A DNA stretch of 51,671 bases, taken from positions 1 to 51,671 of the forward strand of contig CAZHVV010000007.1 in the NCBI GenBank assembly GCA_964536265.1. The letters run 5' to 3'. This DNA is from JAPUDS01 sp964536265 (GTDB lineage: Bacteria; Patescibacteriota; Saccharimonadia; Saccharimonadales; Saccharimonadaceae). Made by a program: the position numbers and the translations under genes. Below are positions 7,445-15,271 of the stretch, in pieces. Under the pieces are notes generated by a model. The model searched no databases, was not told the DNA's origin, and saw nothing but the letters and a program-made list of their open reading frames with translations. The first letter of the stretch is position 1. Every line of letters begins with the position of its first letter.

Positions 7445-7589
7445 TGGGGATTGGCCAAGTGGTAAGGCACCAGGTTCTGGTCCTGGCATCGGGGTGAAGA
7501 TTGCCGGTGGCAATCTGCAAGGCAATCTACTCTTCAAAACTTGTTTTGAAAGATGTAGTTGCGGGCTCGCCGAAGGTGAGTCGAATCCC
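7445..7589 (+). pseudogene. Partial tRNA-Gln copy followed by structured insertion
   Basis: Bases 7445-7494 are identical over 50 nt to the first 50 nt of the intact tRNA-Gln at 7629, covering the acceptor 5' strand, D arm, anticodon arm (CTG) and start of the T arm. Then about 85 nt follow that fold well: GATTGCC-GGT-GGCAATC, TCTTCAAAAC-TT-GTTTTGAAAGA (one bulge) and GGCTCGCC-GAA-GGTGAGTC. A T-loop remnant TCGAATCCC (7581-7589) comes next. The 3' acceptor strand that should pair with TGGGGAT is poorly matched. A -10-like TATAAAAT about 20 nt upstream suggests transcription. It may be a decayed copy, an insertion into a T arm, or an assembly error. Confidence 0.6.
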
Positions 7590-7598
7590 ATCTTAACA

Positions 7599-7720
7599 AT
7601 TCAAATGTTCTCTTCCTGGCTGATTCATTGGGGATTGGCCAAGTGGTAAGGCACCAGGTTCTGGTCCTGGCATCGGGGGTTCGAATCCCTCATCCCCAGC
7701 CAGGAAGAAAATATTTGAAT
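7599..7720. repeat. 24-bp inverted repeat enclosing tRNA-Gln
   Basis: Bases 7599-7622 (ATTCAAATGTTC...CTGGCTG) pair with 7697-7720 (CAGCCAGG...TTTGAAT) at 22 Watson-Crick positions, one G-U and one mismatch. The right arm includes the last two bases of the acceptor stem, the discriminator and the encoded CCA of the tRNA, so the leader can compete with the mature fold. Confidence 0.85.
7629..7702 (+). tRNA. tRNA-Gln(CUG), CCA encoded
   Basis: Acceptor strands TGGGGAT (7629-7635) and ATCCCCA (7692-7698) pair fully. The anticodon stem CCAGG/CCTGG encloses loop TTCTGGT with anticodon CTG (glutamine, codon CAG). The T arm is GGGGG-TTCGAAT-CCCTC, the discriminator is G and CCA is encoded at 7700-7702. 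It lies 134 nt downstream of the partial copy and inside a long inverted repeat. A stem GAGAC/GTCTC with TTTT at 7755-7776 is a likely terminator. Confidence 0.93.
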
Positions 7721-7754
7721 CTCTCCTCCCTAGCCATATGTGACAGCTAGAAAT

Positions 7755-7776
7755 GAGACTCGTAGGGGTCTCTTTT
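7755..7776 (+). terminator. Probable terminator after tRNA-Gln
   Basis: GAGAC (7755-7759), an 8-nt loop, GTCTC (7768-7772) and TTTT. It is short but placed between the two tRNAs, before the separate promoter-like TATAGT of tRNA-Glu. Confidence 0.5.
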
Positions 7777-7795
7777 GATATTATAAGTATAGTCG

Positions 7796-7886
7796 TATTT
7801 CCTGAGGGGTCGTGGCTTAGTGATTGAGCACCTCATTCTCAATGAGGATAACGCGAGTTCAATTCTCGTCGGCCCCTCAGGAAATA
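7796..7886. repeat. Inverted repeat extending the tRNA-Glu acceptor stem
   Basis: TATTTCCTGA (7796-7805) immediately before the tRNA pairs perfectly with TCAGGAAATA (7877-7886) immediately after it. Together with GGGGTCG/CGGCCCC this gives a continuous helix of 17 base pairs (one G-U). Confidence 0.9.
7806..7877 (+). tRNA. tRNA-Glu(CUC), CCA not encoded
   Basis: Acceptor GGGGTCG (7806-7812) pairs with CGGCCCC (7870-7876). The anticodon stem CCTCA/TGAGG encloses TTCTCAA with anticodon CTC (glutamate, codon GAG). The T arm is GCGAG-TTCAATT-CTCGT. The D loop AGTGATT lacks the usual GG pair, the discriminator position would be T, and no CCA follows, so it is a somewhat divergent tRNA. -10-like boxes TATAAG and TATAGT (7782-7793) sit directly upstream. 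The HEPN gene starts 26 nt after its end, so both may share a transcript. Confidence 0.8.
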
Positions 7887-7903
7887 GGATATAGAAGGTT
7901 AAA

Positions 7904-8836
7904 ATGTACAAATATCTTTATATATACTCACACGCAGTATTTAACGACAGTGAAGCATCTCGAGAGATCGAACCTATCGAGAATTCCAATATAACTCGTG
8001 CCCTTGTGTTTGGTGGTGTGAGACAGGAATCTATAGGGCGTAATTTTGCTGCTCCATATCTATATTTGGAGTCGAGTGCCGAAATAAAGGAAGAAAACCT
8101 ATATAGAAATCTGAGGTTATATGAGAATCTAATGTGTCTCTCAACAGGTAAATCTCCTATGATAGGCCACCGCGTAGAAATCGATGATGGAAAATCACTC
8201 GATAAGATTATTGAAGAGTATAGCGTCAGTGAGGAGATTTATAATCAATCAGGCATACAGACTGCTGGATTAGTTAAGGATTATGAGGCTTTTCATCTAC
8301 TACAAGCGTCAGTGCACTGGTTTAATAAAATGAACGACGAAGGTCGTGAGCGAGCGGAAAGAGCTCTACAGACTTTCGTGGTTGCAGAAGAAATTGGAAC
8401 CCTTGTTAATTCACATACGAAAGGTACTGTACGTGCCTCGCTCTATCTATCAGCAATTAACCAGCTTGCCGATGATCCCATTGAATGTACAGCGCACCAC
8501 ATAGCCCATTGTGATACATGTGGCAAGAATAACATTTGCCACCAGTCAGTTGGACATGTAGGTCAAATAGAAAAATTACTCAGAGATAATTTTACAGGCG
8601 ATAATTTAGAATTTGGCGTCAAGTTTATTAAGAAGAGCTATCATAGAGTGCGGTCTCCATTCCTACATGATGGAAAACTGTCTGGCAACGAGAAAGGAGG
8701 AGGTTGGTCATCTCCCACTTCTCTGCAATTCGAGGAAGATTTAGTGAACTACATGAATACTTGCCGTCGTTTAATCCAGCTATTCATGCAAAACAATGCA
8801 TTGGGCGGCATGCCATCTACAGAAAGCAATCTATAA
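7904..8836 (+). CDS. HEPN-domain protein (ApeA-like), putative RNase of a defence or toxin operon
   Basis: The 310-aa protein has an N-terminal region of about 125 residues of unknown fold and a C-terminal helical domain with R250-SPFL-H255-DG, matching the RX4-6H motif of HEPN ribonucleases in the form seen in ApeA-like HEPN domains (RS...HG). A small Cys/His cluster, HCDTCGKNNICH (Cys203, Cys206, Cys212), precedes it and could bind zinc. HEPN proteins of this type occur in anti-phage systems; the function here is inferred. The start at 7904 has AGAAGG upstream. It is AT-rich with ATA and AGA codons unlike its neighbours, suggesting transfer. Stop and next start are directly adjacent. Confidence 0.65.
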   Translation: MYKYLYIYSHAVFNDSEASREIEPIENSNITRALVFGGVRQESIGRNFAAPYLYLESSAEIKEENLYRNLRLYENLMCLSTGKSPMIGHRVEIDDGKSLDKIIEEYSVSEEIYNQSGIQTAGLVKDYEAFHLLQASVHWFNKMNDEGRERAERALQTFVVAEEIGTLVNSHTKGTVRASLYLSAINQLADDPIECTAHHIAHCDTCGKNNICHQSVGHVGQIEKLLRDNFTGDNLEFGVKFIKKSYHRVRSPFLHDGKLSGNEKGGGWSSPTSLQFEEDLVNYMNTCRRLIQLFMQNNALGGMPSTESNL

Positions 8837-9682
8837 ATGGCAACCTTTTACTGTACCGTGCCTAACCTAAATACCTCTACTGAGGTTTCAGAGTTAGAAC
8901 TAATCGGGAATACCAATAAAGTCACATTGTCTGGCTCTACACTCTCAGCGCAAGTATCGGACGGCCTCTCGGATGATGTTTATGACAAAGTATCAAAGCA
9001 AATTCGCATTCTATATTCATTTTGTTTCGAAGATGTATATCCCGAAAGCTATGATGTCAATGAGCCAACTACTTCAATTAGGGTGGGTGGACACGATGAA
9101 AGAAAAGATTACCTCCTTCATTCTTCCGGTAATCCTCGAGATGAGTTTAAAATTATTTCAACCACTCTATTCAAAGATCTGCTAGGCCTGGAGCTAGGTC
9201 AAAAGGATAAAAGACAACTTTTCAACCTGATGTTCATTTGGGCAAGGGCGCATGAGCTGGAGGAACTAAAACTAATGGTGGAGGCATATACTCAGTATTG
9301 GCGAATCCTTGATTTCATAAAGGCTAAAGGAAATAGATCCGAAGCGATAAAAATACTTAAGAAATTGAAACTTAGTGTTACAAAATCGAATATCGCTGCA
9401 ACTAAGATCGAGCTTGTCATGCGGCCAAATGCGCAGAAATATTCCAAAAATAATATTAAAACGATTGCATACCTAGACAGCCTTAGGCATCCTCACGCCC
9501 ACAAGCCATCGAGAAACAGTGACTATTATCTTGAAGAGATCTCCACACATCTCGAAGCAGAGATGAACAATATATTCATAGCAGATATCACACGACTCTA
9601 TATTCTGTGGACAGTTGGGCTTAAGGACTATTATCTTAAGCCGAGAGCAAACATATACGAACTTGCTAAGCGCGGGTCCTGA
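8837..9682 (+). CDS. Second HEPN-like protein of the same operon
   Basis: The 281-aa protein starts on the base after the stop of the previous gene, so translation is coupled. Its C-terminal half is largely helical and contains R217-HPHA-H222 in a DSLRHPHAHKPSR context, again fitting the RX4H HEPN signature. The N-terminal 120 residues are of unknown fold. I recognise no named family. Paired HEPN proteins could form a heterodimeric nuclease, since HEPN active sites are built from two subunits. Base composition is AT-rich like its partner. Alternatively it is a non-catalytic binding or immunity partner. Confidence 0.55.
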   Translation: MATFYCTVPNLNTSTEVSELELIGNTNKVTLSGSTLSAQVSDGLSDDVYDKVSKQIRILYSFCFEDVYPESYDVNEPTTSIRVGGHDERKDYLLHSSGNPRDEFKIISTTLFKDLLGLELGQKDKRQLFNLMFIWARAHELEELKLMVEAYTQYWRILDFIKAKGNRSEAIKILKKLKLSVTKSNIAATKIELVMRPNAQKYSKNNIKTIAYLDSLRHPHAHKPSRNSDYYLEEISTHLEAEMNNIFIADITRLYILWTVGLKDYYLKPRANIYELAKRGS

Positions 9683-9770
9683 AACGCCAAGTCTTTGAAC
9701 GGTGTCTCATTCTAAGCATATTCGTTCCTTGATTATGACGCCTGATCGTGTTTTGTTATACAATACATTC

Positions 9771-10172
9771 ATGAGTTTAAACCTAGCGGGCTGTGTAATT
9801 CTGGACAAGAACCAAAACATGTATCTTCTTCACCGGAACAAGAAGGGCGTCGTTCAATGGGAATTGCCTGGTGGAAAAGTAGACCCTGGCGAGAGCGATG
9901 AACAGACGGCCATACGAGAGATTCGCGAAGAGTTAGGTGTTACCGTTAATCTCGTTAGGTCACTAGGGATGACACAGTTTGAGGAGAACGATACAAACCA
10001 CATCTATACATGGTATTTAGCTGAGATTCAAGAAGGGACTCCGTCAATACGCGAGCCACACACATTTGATGATTTAAAAAGCTTTTCGGTGGATGAATTG
10101 TCTAGCCTGAAGCTTTCGAATAATATGATGAAACTATATGAAGCAATACTAGCCGGCAAAGTACAATTATGA
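9771..10172 (+). CDS. Nudix hydrolase, MutT-like
   Basis: The 133-aa protein has a complete Nudix box at about residues 36-58 (GGKVDPGE...REIREELGV). Such enzymes remove damaged or regulatory nucleotides; the substrate is unknown. The frame is open from 9702, but the start at 9771 is chosen because TACAAT ends six bases before it, matching the leaderless pattern of this genome, and because family members start directly with this first strand. The GC content and codon use return to the genome norm here, marking the right edge of the foreign-looking segment. Confidence 0.85.
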   Translation: MSLNLAGCVILDKNQNMYLLHRNKKGVVQWELPGGKVDPGESDEQTAIREIREELGVTVNLVRSLGMTQFEENDTNHIYTWYLAEIQEGTPSIREPHTFDDLKSFSVDELSSLKLSNNMMKLYEAILAGKVQL

Positions 10173-10225
10173 ACGAAGCTAGTTAGTCTAAACCCCTCAT
10201 GCTTACTTTGCTATACTAGTAGGCA

Positions 10226-12754
10226 ATGAGTTTCTACGACAAAACGCCAAATCAAACACTAAAAGAGCTCAAGGTTGACGCTCGCAACGGGCTGTCGTCG
10301 AGCGATGTACGACAGAGGCTGAAAGAATATGGCCGGAACGAGATTGTCGTGGCGGTTGAACCGCTATGGCGGAAGCTACTGGAACCGTTTCGAAGTTTGA
10401 TGATGTTTGTGTTGGCGCTGGCAGCAGGTATAAGTGTATGGCATGGTGCGACATTTGACGCGATTGTTATAGGCGTTATTATGCTCATAAGCGCAGTTAT
10501 ATACTATGCGCAACGTTTTACGACCGAGCGAGTTCTGCGGGCATTGCAAAAACGAAATACGTCGGTCGTCGATGTACGACGCGATGGCGAGACTCATCAG
10601 ATTGAGGCCGAGCAGCTCGTACCAGGTGATATCGTGTTTCTTCATGAGGGAGAAAAAGTACCAGCTGATGTCCGGCTAATTGTAGCCCATTCACTACGTG
10701 TCGATGAATCGCAGCTCACGGGCGAATCATTGCCAATCAACAAGTCAATTGATGTACTCAGCGGTACGAAAGAGATATATGACCAATCGAATATGCTATT
10801 TCAGGGTTCATTTGCAATTAGTGGCGAAGCAGAAGCGGTCGTTGTTGCAACGGGTAATACAACCGAGTTTGGTAAATTAGCTCAGCTCAGTAGTGAGCCG
10901 AGTGACAAGAGCCCAGTTCAAGAGAAAATCGATAACCTCTTGCGGCAAATCATCATCGTGATTGCTGCGGTTTCTCTCGTGGCATTCGCGCTCGCGGTGT
11001 ATCGCGGTATGGAATTTGTAGAGGCCTTACGTTTCGTTATTGCTGTTGCGGTCAGTGCTGTACCTGAAGGTTTGCCAGTTGCAATTTCGGTTGTGCTAGT
11101 GCTCGGTATGCGTCGCATGGCAACAAAGAAAGCGCTTGTCCGCACCATGAGTGCTATTGAGACAATTGGCACAGTCACAACAATTGCAACTGACAAAACG
11201 GGAACGTTGACGCTCAACAAGCTGACTGTGCAAGAGACATGGGTGCCGCAACTGTCTTTACCAGATTTCAAACGGCTCGTCGCCCGAACAATCAACGTAC
11301 GCTCCGCAAAACTACATGACCCACTCGACACAGCGTTGCAAGACTTTACGGTGAATGAACGATTTCATGCCAAACCCCTCATAACCCTGCCGTTCAACCA
11401 GGAAACTGCAATGAGTGGTAATATCTGGCATAACGGAGACTTGTTTACGCTATATGTGAAAGGTGCGCCAGAGCGTCTACTTGAGCGGTCACGGCTGGCA
11501 AAGAAAGAACTTGCGGCTGCCCACGAGGAACTGTTGCGGCTCACAAAACAAGGTCTACGCGTCATTGCTATCGCACATACAGAACTCAAGAAACCACTGG
11601 AAGATTTGAGTGAACTAAGCGATGTGACCAAAATTCAGTTCGATGGTTTTGTTGGCGTAGTAGACATCTTGCGTACAGAAGCAAAAGCGTCGATAGAGGC
11701 AGCACAGGCGGCGGGCGTGACAGTCCGTATGATAACAGGTGACCATGTTGAGACTGCGTACCAGATTGGTAAAAAACTGGGACTTGTCACAGCACGAGAC
11801 CAAGTGTTTGATAGCCGACAAATGGGAACAATGACGGACAAGCAGCTTACAAAGACTATCGATTCCGTGCTTGTGTTTGCAAGAGTACTTCCTGAGCATA
11901 AACATCGGATATTATCGATTCTGAAAGAAAAACATATCACTGCAATGACGGGAGATGGCGTCAATGATGTGCCAGCACTCGTGAATGCACATGTTGGGCT
12001 TGCAATGGGAAGTGGAACACAGATTGCGCGAGACGCAGGAGATATTGTACTGGTGAATGATAACTTCGCTTCAATAGTCGATGCAATTCATGAAGGGCGA
12101 ACCATCTACGCGAATATTAAACGGATGCTGTACTACCTTATGTCGACTAGTACTGGCGAGGTACTTGCAACAGTTGGTGCACTCGCGATTGGTATGCCGG
12201 CACCACTTGTACCTATCCAGATTCTATGGGTAAACCTTGTGACCGACACAGCGCTTGTAATTCCCCTTGGGTTAGAACCAGGAGAAAAACGAAATATGCT
12301 TCGGCCACCTCAGCGACCCAACGCACCGCTACTGAGTAAGTTTATGATTTCAAGAATGGTACTAGTGGCGCTTGCTATGGCAGTTGTGACCCTTGGATTC
12401 TATGCCTGGTATGCGGAACGCTATGATCATGCGTATGCCCAGACAATCGCCTTTACAGCACTCGTCGTTATGCAGTGGGCAAGTGCTTTGTCTGCGCGAA
12501 GTGACTACGAACCAGTGACACGACGCATTTTTCGAATAAACGGAGCATTTCTGGTTGGTTTATTCTGTGCGATTGCTCTGCAGTTTGCGGCGTTGTTTAC
12601 TCCGCTTGCAAGTGTTTTGCATGTAACTCCAGTTGCAATGAATGACCTGCTTGTGACAAGCGTCATATCATTCTTTGCCCTGTTGGTACTTGCTGAAATT
12701 CATAAATTAATTGGTCGCTTCTTCTTCAGCAAAGGTAGTAGTCCGTTGCGTTAA
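10226..12754 (+). CDS. P-type cation-transporting ATPase (P2 type)
   Basis: The 842-aa membrane pump has the actuator motif TGES (165-168), the M4 motif PEGLP (280-284), the phosphorylation site DKTGTLT (Asp323), KGAPE in the nucleotide domain, and TGDGVND in the hinge. About ten transmembrane helices are visible. P2-type ATPases export Ca2+ or exchange other cations; the PEGLP motif fits calcium-pump-like members, but the ion cannot be fixed by eye. It is slightly shorter than the usual 880-900 aa because of a compact nucleotide-binding domain. TATACT (10212-10217) ends 8 nt before the ATG, predicting a leaderless message. Confidence 0.9.
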   Translation: MSFYDKTPNQTLKELKVDARNGLSSSDVRQRLKEYGRNEIVVAVEPLWRKLLEPFRSLMMFVLALAAGISVWHGATFDAIVIGVIMLISAVIYYAQRFTTERVLRALQKRNTSVVDVRRDGETHQIEAEQLVPGDIVFLHEGEKVPADVRLIVAHSLRVDESQLTGESLPINKSIDVLSGTKEIYDQSNMLFQGSFAISGEAEAVVVATGNTTEFGKLAQLSSEPSDKSPVQEKIDNLLRQIIIVIAAVSLVAFALAVYRGMEFVEALRFVIAVAVSAVPEGLPVAISVVLVLGMRRMATKKALVRTMSAIETIGTVTTIATDKTGTLTLNKLTVQETWVPQLSLPDFKRLVARTINVRSAKLHDPLDTALQDFTVNERFHAKPLITLPFNQETAMSGNIWHNGDLFTLYVKGAPERLLERSRLAKKELAAAHEELLRLTKQGLRVIAIAHTELKKPLEDLSELSDVTKIQFDGFVGVVDILRTEAKASIEAAQAAGVTVRMITGDHVETAYQIGKKLGLVTARDQVFDSRQMGTMTDKQLTKTIDSVLVFARVLPEHKHRILSILKEKHITAMTGDGVNDVPALVNAHVGLAMGSGTQIARDAGDIVLVNDNFASIVDAIHEGRTIYANIKRMLYYLMSTSTGEVLATVGALAIGMPAPLVPIQILWVNLVTDTALVIPLGLEPGEKRNMLRPPQRPNAPLLSKFMISRMVLVALAMAVVTLGFYAWYAERYDHAYAQTIAFTALVVMQWASALSARSDYEPVTRRIFRINGAFLVGLFCAIALQFAALFTPLASVLHVTPVAMNDLLVTSVISFFALLVLAEIHKLIGRFFFSKGSSPLR

Positions 12755-12851
12755 TAAATCTATGTTTTGCGCAAGAGAAGGTGCATTTGTTCCTTTCACA
12801 ATGTGATATTATTGAGCTAAGAAAAATAGACAAACATAAGGAGCGGCAATA

Positions 12852-13307
12852 GTGAAAAAGGCACTTGTGGTATATGACTCAAGTTTCGGAAATACGGCAA
12901 AGATTGCCGAGGCTATTGCGGGCGCGCTTGGGACTGATGCACTTCTCGTAACAACTGTTGATTATGAAGATTTACGTGGTAGTGAACTTGTTATTTTTGG
13001 CTCACCAACTCAAGGTGGCGCAGCCACGCCATTTCTACAGGAATATCTAAAGCAACTACCAGATGATATATTTCTTGGGACAAAGGTTGCAGCGTTTGAC
13101 ACACGCTATGATAGTACAAAACAGAAGCTATGGTTACGTGTACTTATGAAGACAATCGGTTATGCAGCAGCAAAAATACTGAGTGAGCTTTCGAGTAGGG
13201 GCGGCAAAGTAACAGGTGAGGCAGTTGGGTTTATTGTCGAGGGGCGTGAAGGTCCGTTGCGCGACGGAGAGCTAAAGAGAGCAGTGCAGTGGGCACAACG
13301 ACTTTAA
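12852..13307 (+). CDS. Flavodoxin-like protein
   Basis: The 151-aa protein begins with the FMN phosphate-binding loop YDSSFGNTAKIA (residues 8-19) and has FGSPTQGG (about 50-57) for the isoalloxazine side, the standard flavodoxin layout. It is likely a soluble FMN electron carrier or a flavodoxin-family oxidoreductase. It starts with GTG, supported by AAGGAG about 8 nt upstream. It lies just before the carotenoid operon but is separated from crtE by a promoter, so a role in desaturation chemistry is only a guess. Confidence 0.85.
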   Translation: MKKALVVYDSSFGNTAKIAEAIAGALGTDALLVTTVDYEDLRGSELVIFGSPTQGGAATPFLQEYLKQLPDDIFLGTKVAAFDTRYDSTKQKLWLRVLMKTIGYAAAKILSELSSRGGKVTGEAVGFIVEGREGPLRDGELKRAVQWAQRL

Positions 13308-13342
13308 CCGCAAAATTAGGCCACCCAACAGCTAACTAATGA

Positions 13343-13348
13343 TATAAT
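13343..13348 (+). promoter_or_regulatory. -10 box of the carotenoid operon
   Basis: TATAAT at 13343-13348 lies 10 nt before the crtE ATG. No good -35 box is present. The transcript would have a leader of only a few bases. Confidence 0.55.
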
Positions 13349-13358
13349 TTAGACTACT

Positions 13359-14441
13359 ATGCGGAGTACTCAGTCAACAACTGTTAGTCTTACTCGTGTC
13401 CGCGATGAAGTGAATCGTGTACTCGTGAATTACTTTGATGAAAAGATTGCAAAAGCCGAAGAGATTGCGAGCTCGTATGGAGAATTATGGCGGTCAATAG
13501 CGCGCCTCAACCAGTCTGGTGGAAAGCGAATGAGACCATACATAACAGTCTTAGCATACGAAGCGCTGAAAAAAAGCGAGTCGAACGAGGGTGTGTACTA
13601 CGCCGCCGCCTCACAAGAGATGCTACATTTGGGAGTGCTTATTCACGATGATATTATCGACCGAGATACTATCCGGTATGGTGTAAAAAATGTTACAGGG
13701 CAGTACGATGATATCTATGAAAGCTACCTCGAAAATGAAAGTGAACGGCGTCATTTTTCAAATAGTGCGGCTTTGCTAGCTGGTGATTTACTCATATCTT
13801 CAGCTTATGAATTAGTTGGCCGTAGTGGGGTTGATAACGAAAGGTTAGTTTGTGTTCAGCAGCTTGTGAGTGATGCTTTTTTTGCGGTTGCCGGAGGTGA
13901 GCTAATAGACACAGAAGCAGCTTTTCGCCCGCAATCAAGCGTTCGTGCTATGACGATTGCTGAATACAAGACAGCCAGCTACTCGTTTATTAGCCCACTT
14001 AGTGTTGGTGCAGTTTTAGCGGGCGCGAGTGAGGATGATGTTGCACGACTAAAACGATTCGGTCTGGCACTTGGTATTGCATTTCAGTTGCAGGATGACG
14101 TGCTTGGCGTCTTTGGTGATGAAGCGGAGACAGGTAAGTCAACAGTCAGTGATATTCGTGAAGGCAAAAGGACGCGGATGGTAGAGCTATTTGAAGAGCG
14201 CGCAACTGATGAGCAGAGAGCAACATTTTTTGATATTTTTCATAATCATCACGCAGACGATGCTATGGTAATTCAGGCAAAAAAATTGCTAGAAGAGAGC
14301 GGAGCCCGTGCTGAAGCCGAAGCCTATATCCAGACACTTTGTGCACAAGCTACGGCAGAGCTCGATGCTCTCAACCTCCAACCTGAATATAGAGCAGCTT
14401 TTGATGACTTGGTAATTTTGAGTACGCAGAGGAGTAAGTGA
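13359..14441 (+). CDS. crtE: Geranylgeranyl diphosphate synthase (polyprenyl synthetase)
   Basis: The 360-aa protein is a trans-isoprenyl diphosphate synthase with the first aspartate-rich motif DDIID (97-101) and the second DDVLGVFGD starting at 246, plus the GGKRMRP substrate motif (54-60). It condenses isopentenyl diphosphate units into an allylic chain; position as first gene of a carotenoid operon points to C20 geranylgeranyl diphosphate. The residue before the first motif that sets chain length cannot be judged without alignment. Its stop TGA overlaps the ATG of crtB. A -10 box lies 10 nt upstream. Confidence 0.85.
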   Translation: MRSTQSTTVSLTRVRDEVNRVLVNYFDEKIAKAEEIASSYGELWRSIARLNQSGGKRMRPYITVLAYEALKKSESNEGVYYAAASQEMLHLGVLIHDDIIDRDTIRYGVKNVTGQYDDIYESYLENESERRHFSNSAALLAGDLLISSAYELVGRSGVDNERLVCVQQLVSDAFFAVAGGELIDTEAAFRPQSSVRAMTIAEYKTASYSFISPLSVGAVLAGASEDDVARLKRFGLALGIAFQLQDDVLGVFGDEAETGKSTVSDIREGKRTRMVELFEERATDEQRATFFDIFHNHHADDAMVIQAKKLLEESGARAEAEAYIQTLCAQATAELDALNLQPEYRAAFDDLVILSTQRSK

Positions 14442-15271
14442 TGGAATTGTATGGTAGCGTTAGCTACGACGTAAGCAAGCGTTTCACAACGGCATACTCA
14501 ACGTCATTTAGTTTGAGCAGTCGTTTGTTTGCCAGTAAATTCAGACCACATATATATGCGATTTACGGTTTTGTGCGTATTGCCGATGAAATTGTCGATA
14601 GCTACAGTGGTGATGCAAAGGCAGATTTACTTGATGAACTTGAGAAAGAACTAACTAAAGCAATAACGCGTGGCTATAGTTCAAATCCAATAGTACACGC
14701 CTTCGCTGCAACCGCATCGCAATACGGAATATCTACTGACTTAACAAAACCATTTTTTGACAGTATGCGGATGGATATTGAGCCAAAAAACTATCACGAT
14801 GATTTGTATCATGAATATATCTTTGGGTCAGCGGAGGTGGTTGGCCTCATGTGTCTACGGGTCTTTTCTGAGGGGGATAACGAGGAATACGCAAGTCTTG
14901 AGGGCGGTGCTCGCATGCTTGGTTCAGCGTACCAAAAGGTTAACTTCCTGCGTGACATGGCGGCGGATTATCATCAGCTAGGAAGAGTATATTTCCCCGG
15001 CATTGATGCTGAGCATTTTAGCGCTCGAGAGAAGCGACATATTGTTGATGATATCAAGGCGGATTTTGCTGCTGCTGAACCAGCGCTTGAACATCTGCCT
15101 CGGGGTGTAAAAACGGCTGTTATGACAAGCTATCAATACTATCTGCGGTTGCTTGAATTGCTTGAAGCTGCGACACCAGCAGAAATCATGGAAGATAGAA
15201 TTAGTGTGCCATCATGGCAGAAACTATGGCTTATGGTACGTACAATCGCAACCTCGTGGAGGCCATGGTGA
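14441..15271 (+). CDS. crtB: Phytoene synthase
   Basis: The 276-aa protein has the squalene/phytoene synthase motifs: YSTSFSLSSRLF (19-30), DEIVD (49-53) and the second aspartate motif in FLRDMAADYHQLGRVYFP (about residues 167-184). It joins two geranylgeranyl diphosphates head to head into 15-cis-phytoene. The ATG at 14441 overlaps the crtE stop by one base (TGATG) and has GAGGAG about 7 nt upstream; the GTG at 14438 is a poorer choice. Its 3' end overlaps the crtI start. Confidence 0.92.
   Translation: MELYGSVSYDVSKRFTTAYSTSFSLSSRLFASKFRPHIYAIYGFVRIADEIVDSYSGDAKADLLDELEKELTKAITRGYSSNPIVHAFAATASQYGISTDLTKPFFDSMRMDIEPKNYHDDLYHEYIFGSAEVVGLMCLRVFSEGDNEEYASLEGGARMLGSAYQKVNFLRDMAADYHQLGRVYFPGIDAEHFSAREKRHIVDDIKADFAAAEPALEHLPRGVKTAVMTSYQYYLRLLELLEAATPAEIMEDRISVPSWQKLWLMVRTIATSWRPW

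Noticed and set aside
7494..7581. Self-splicing group I intron in a tRNA
   Set aside because: The insertion is under 100 nt, too short for the P3-P9 core, and the flanking 3' acceptor strand does not match the 5' strand.
7343..7591. Open frame on the minus strand across the tRNA region
   Set aside because: It covers the tRNA-Gln partial copy and a real gene end; no start signal.
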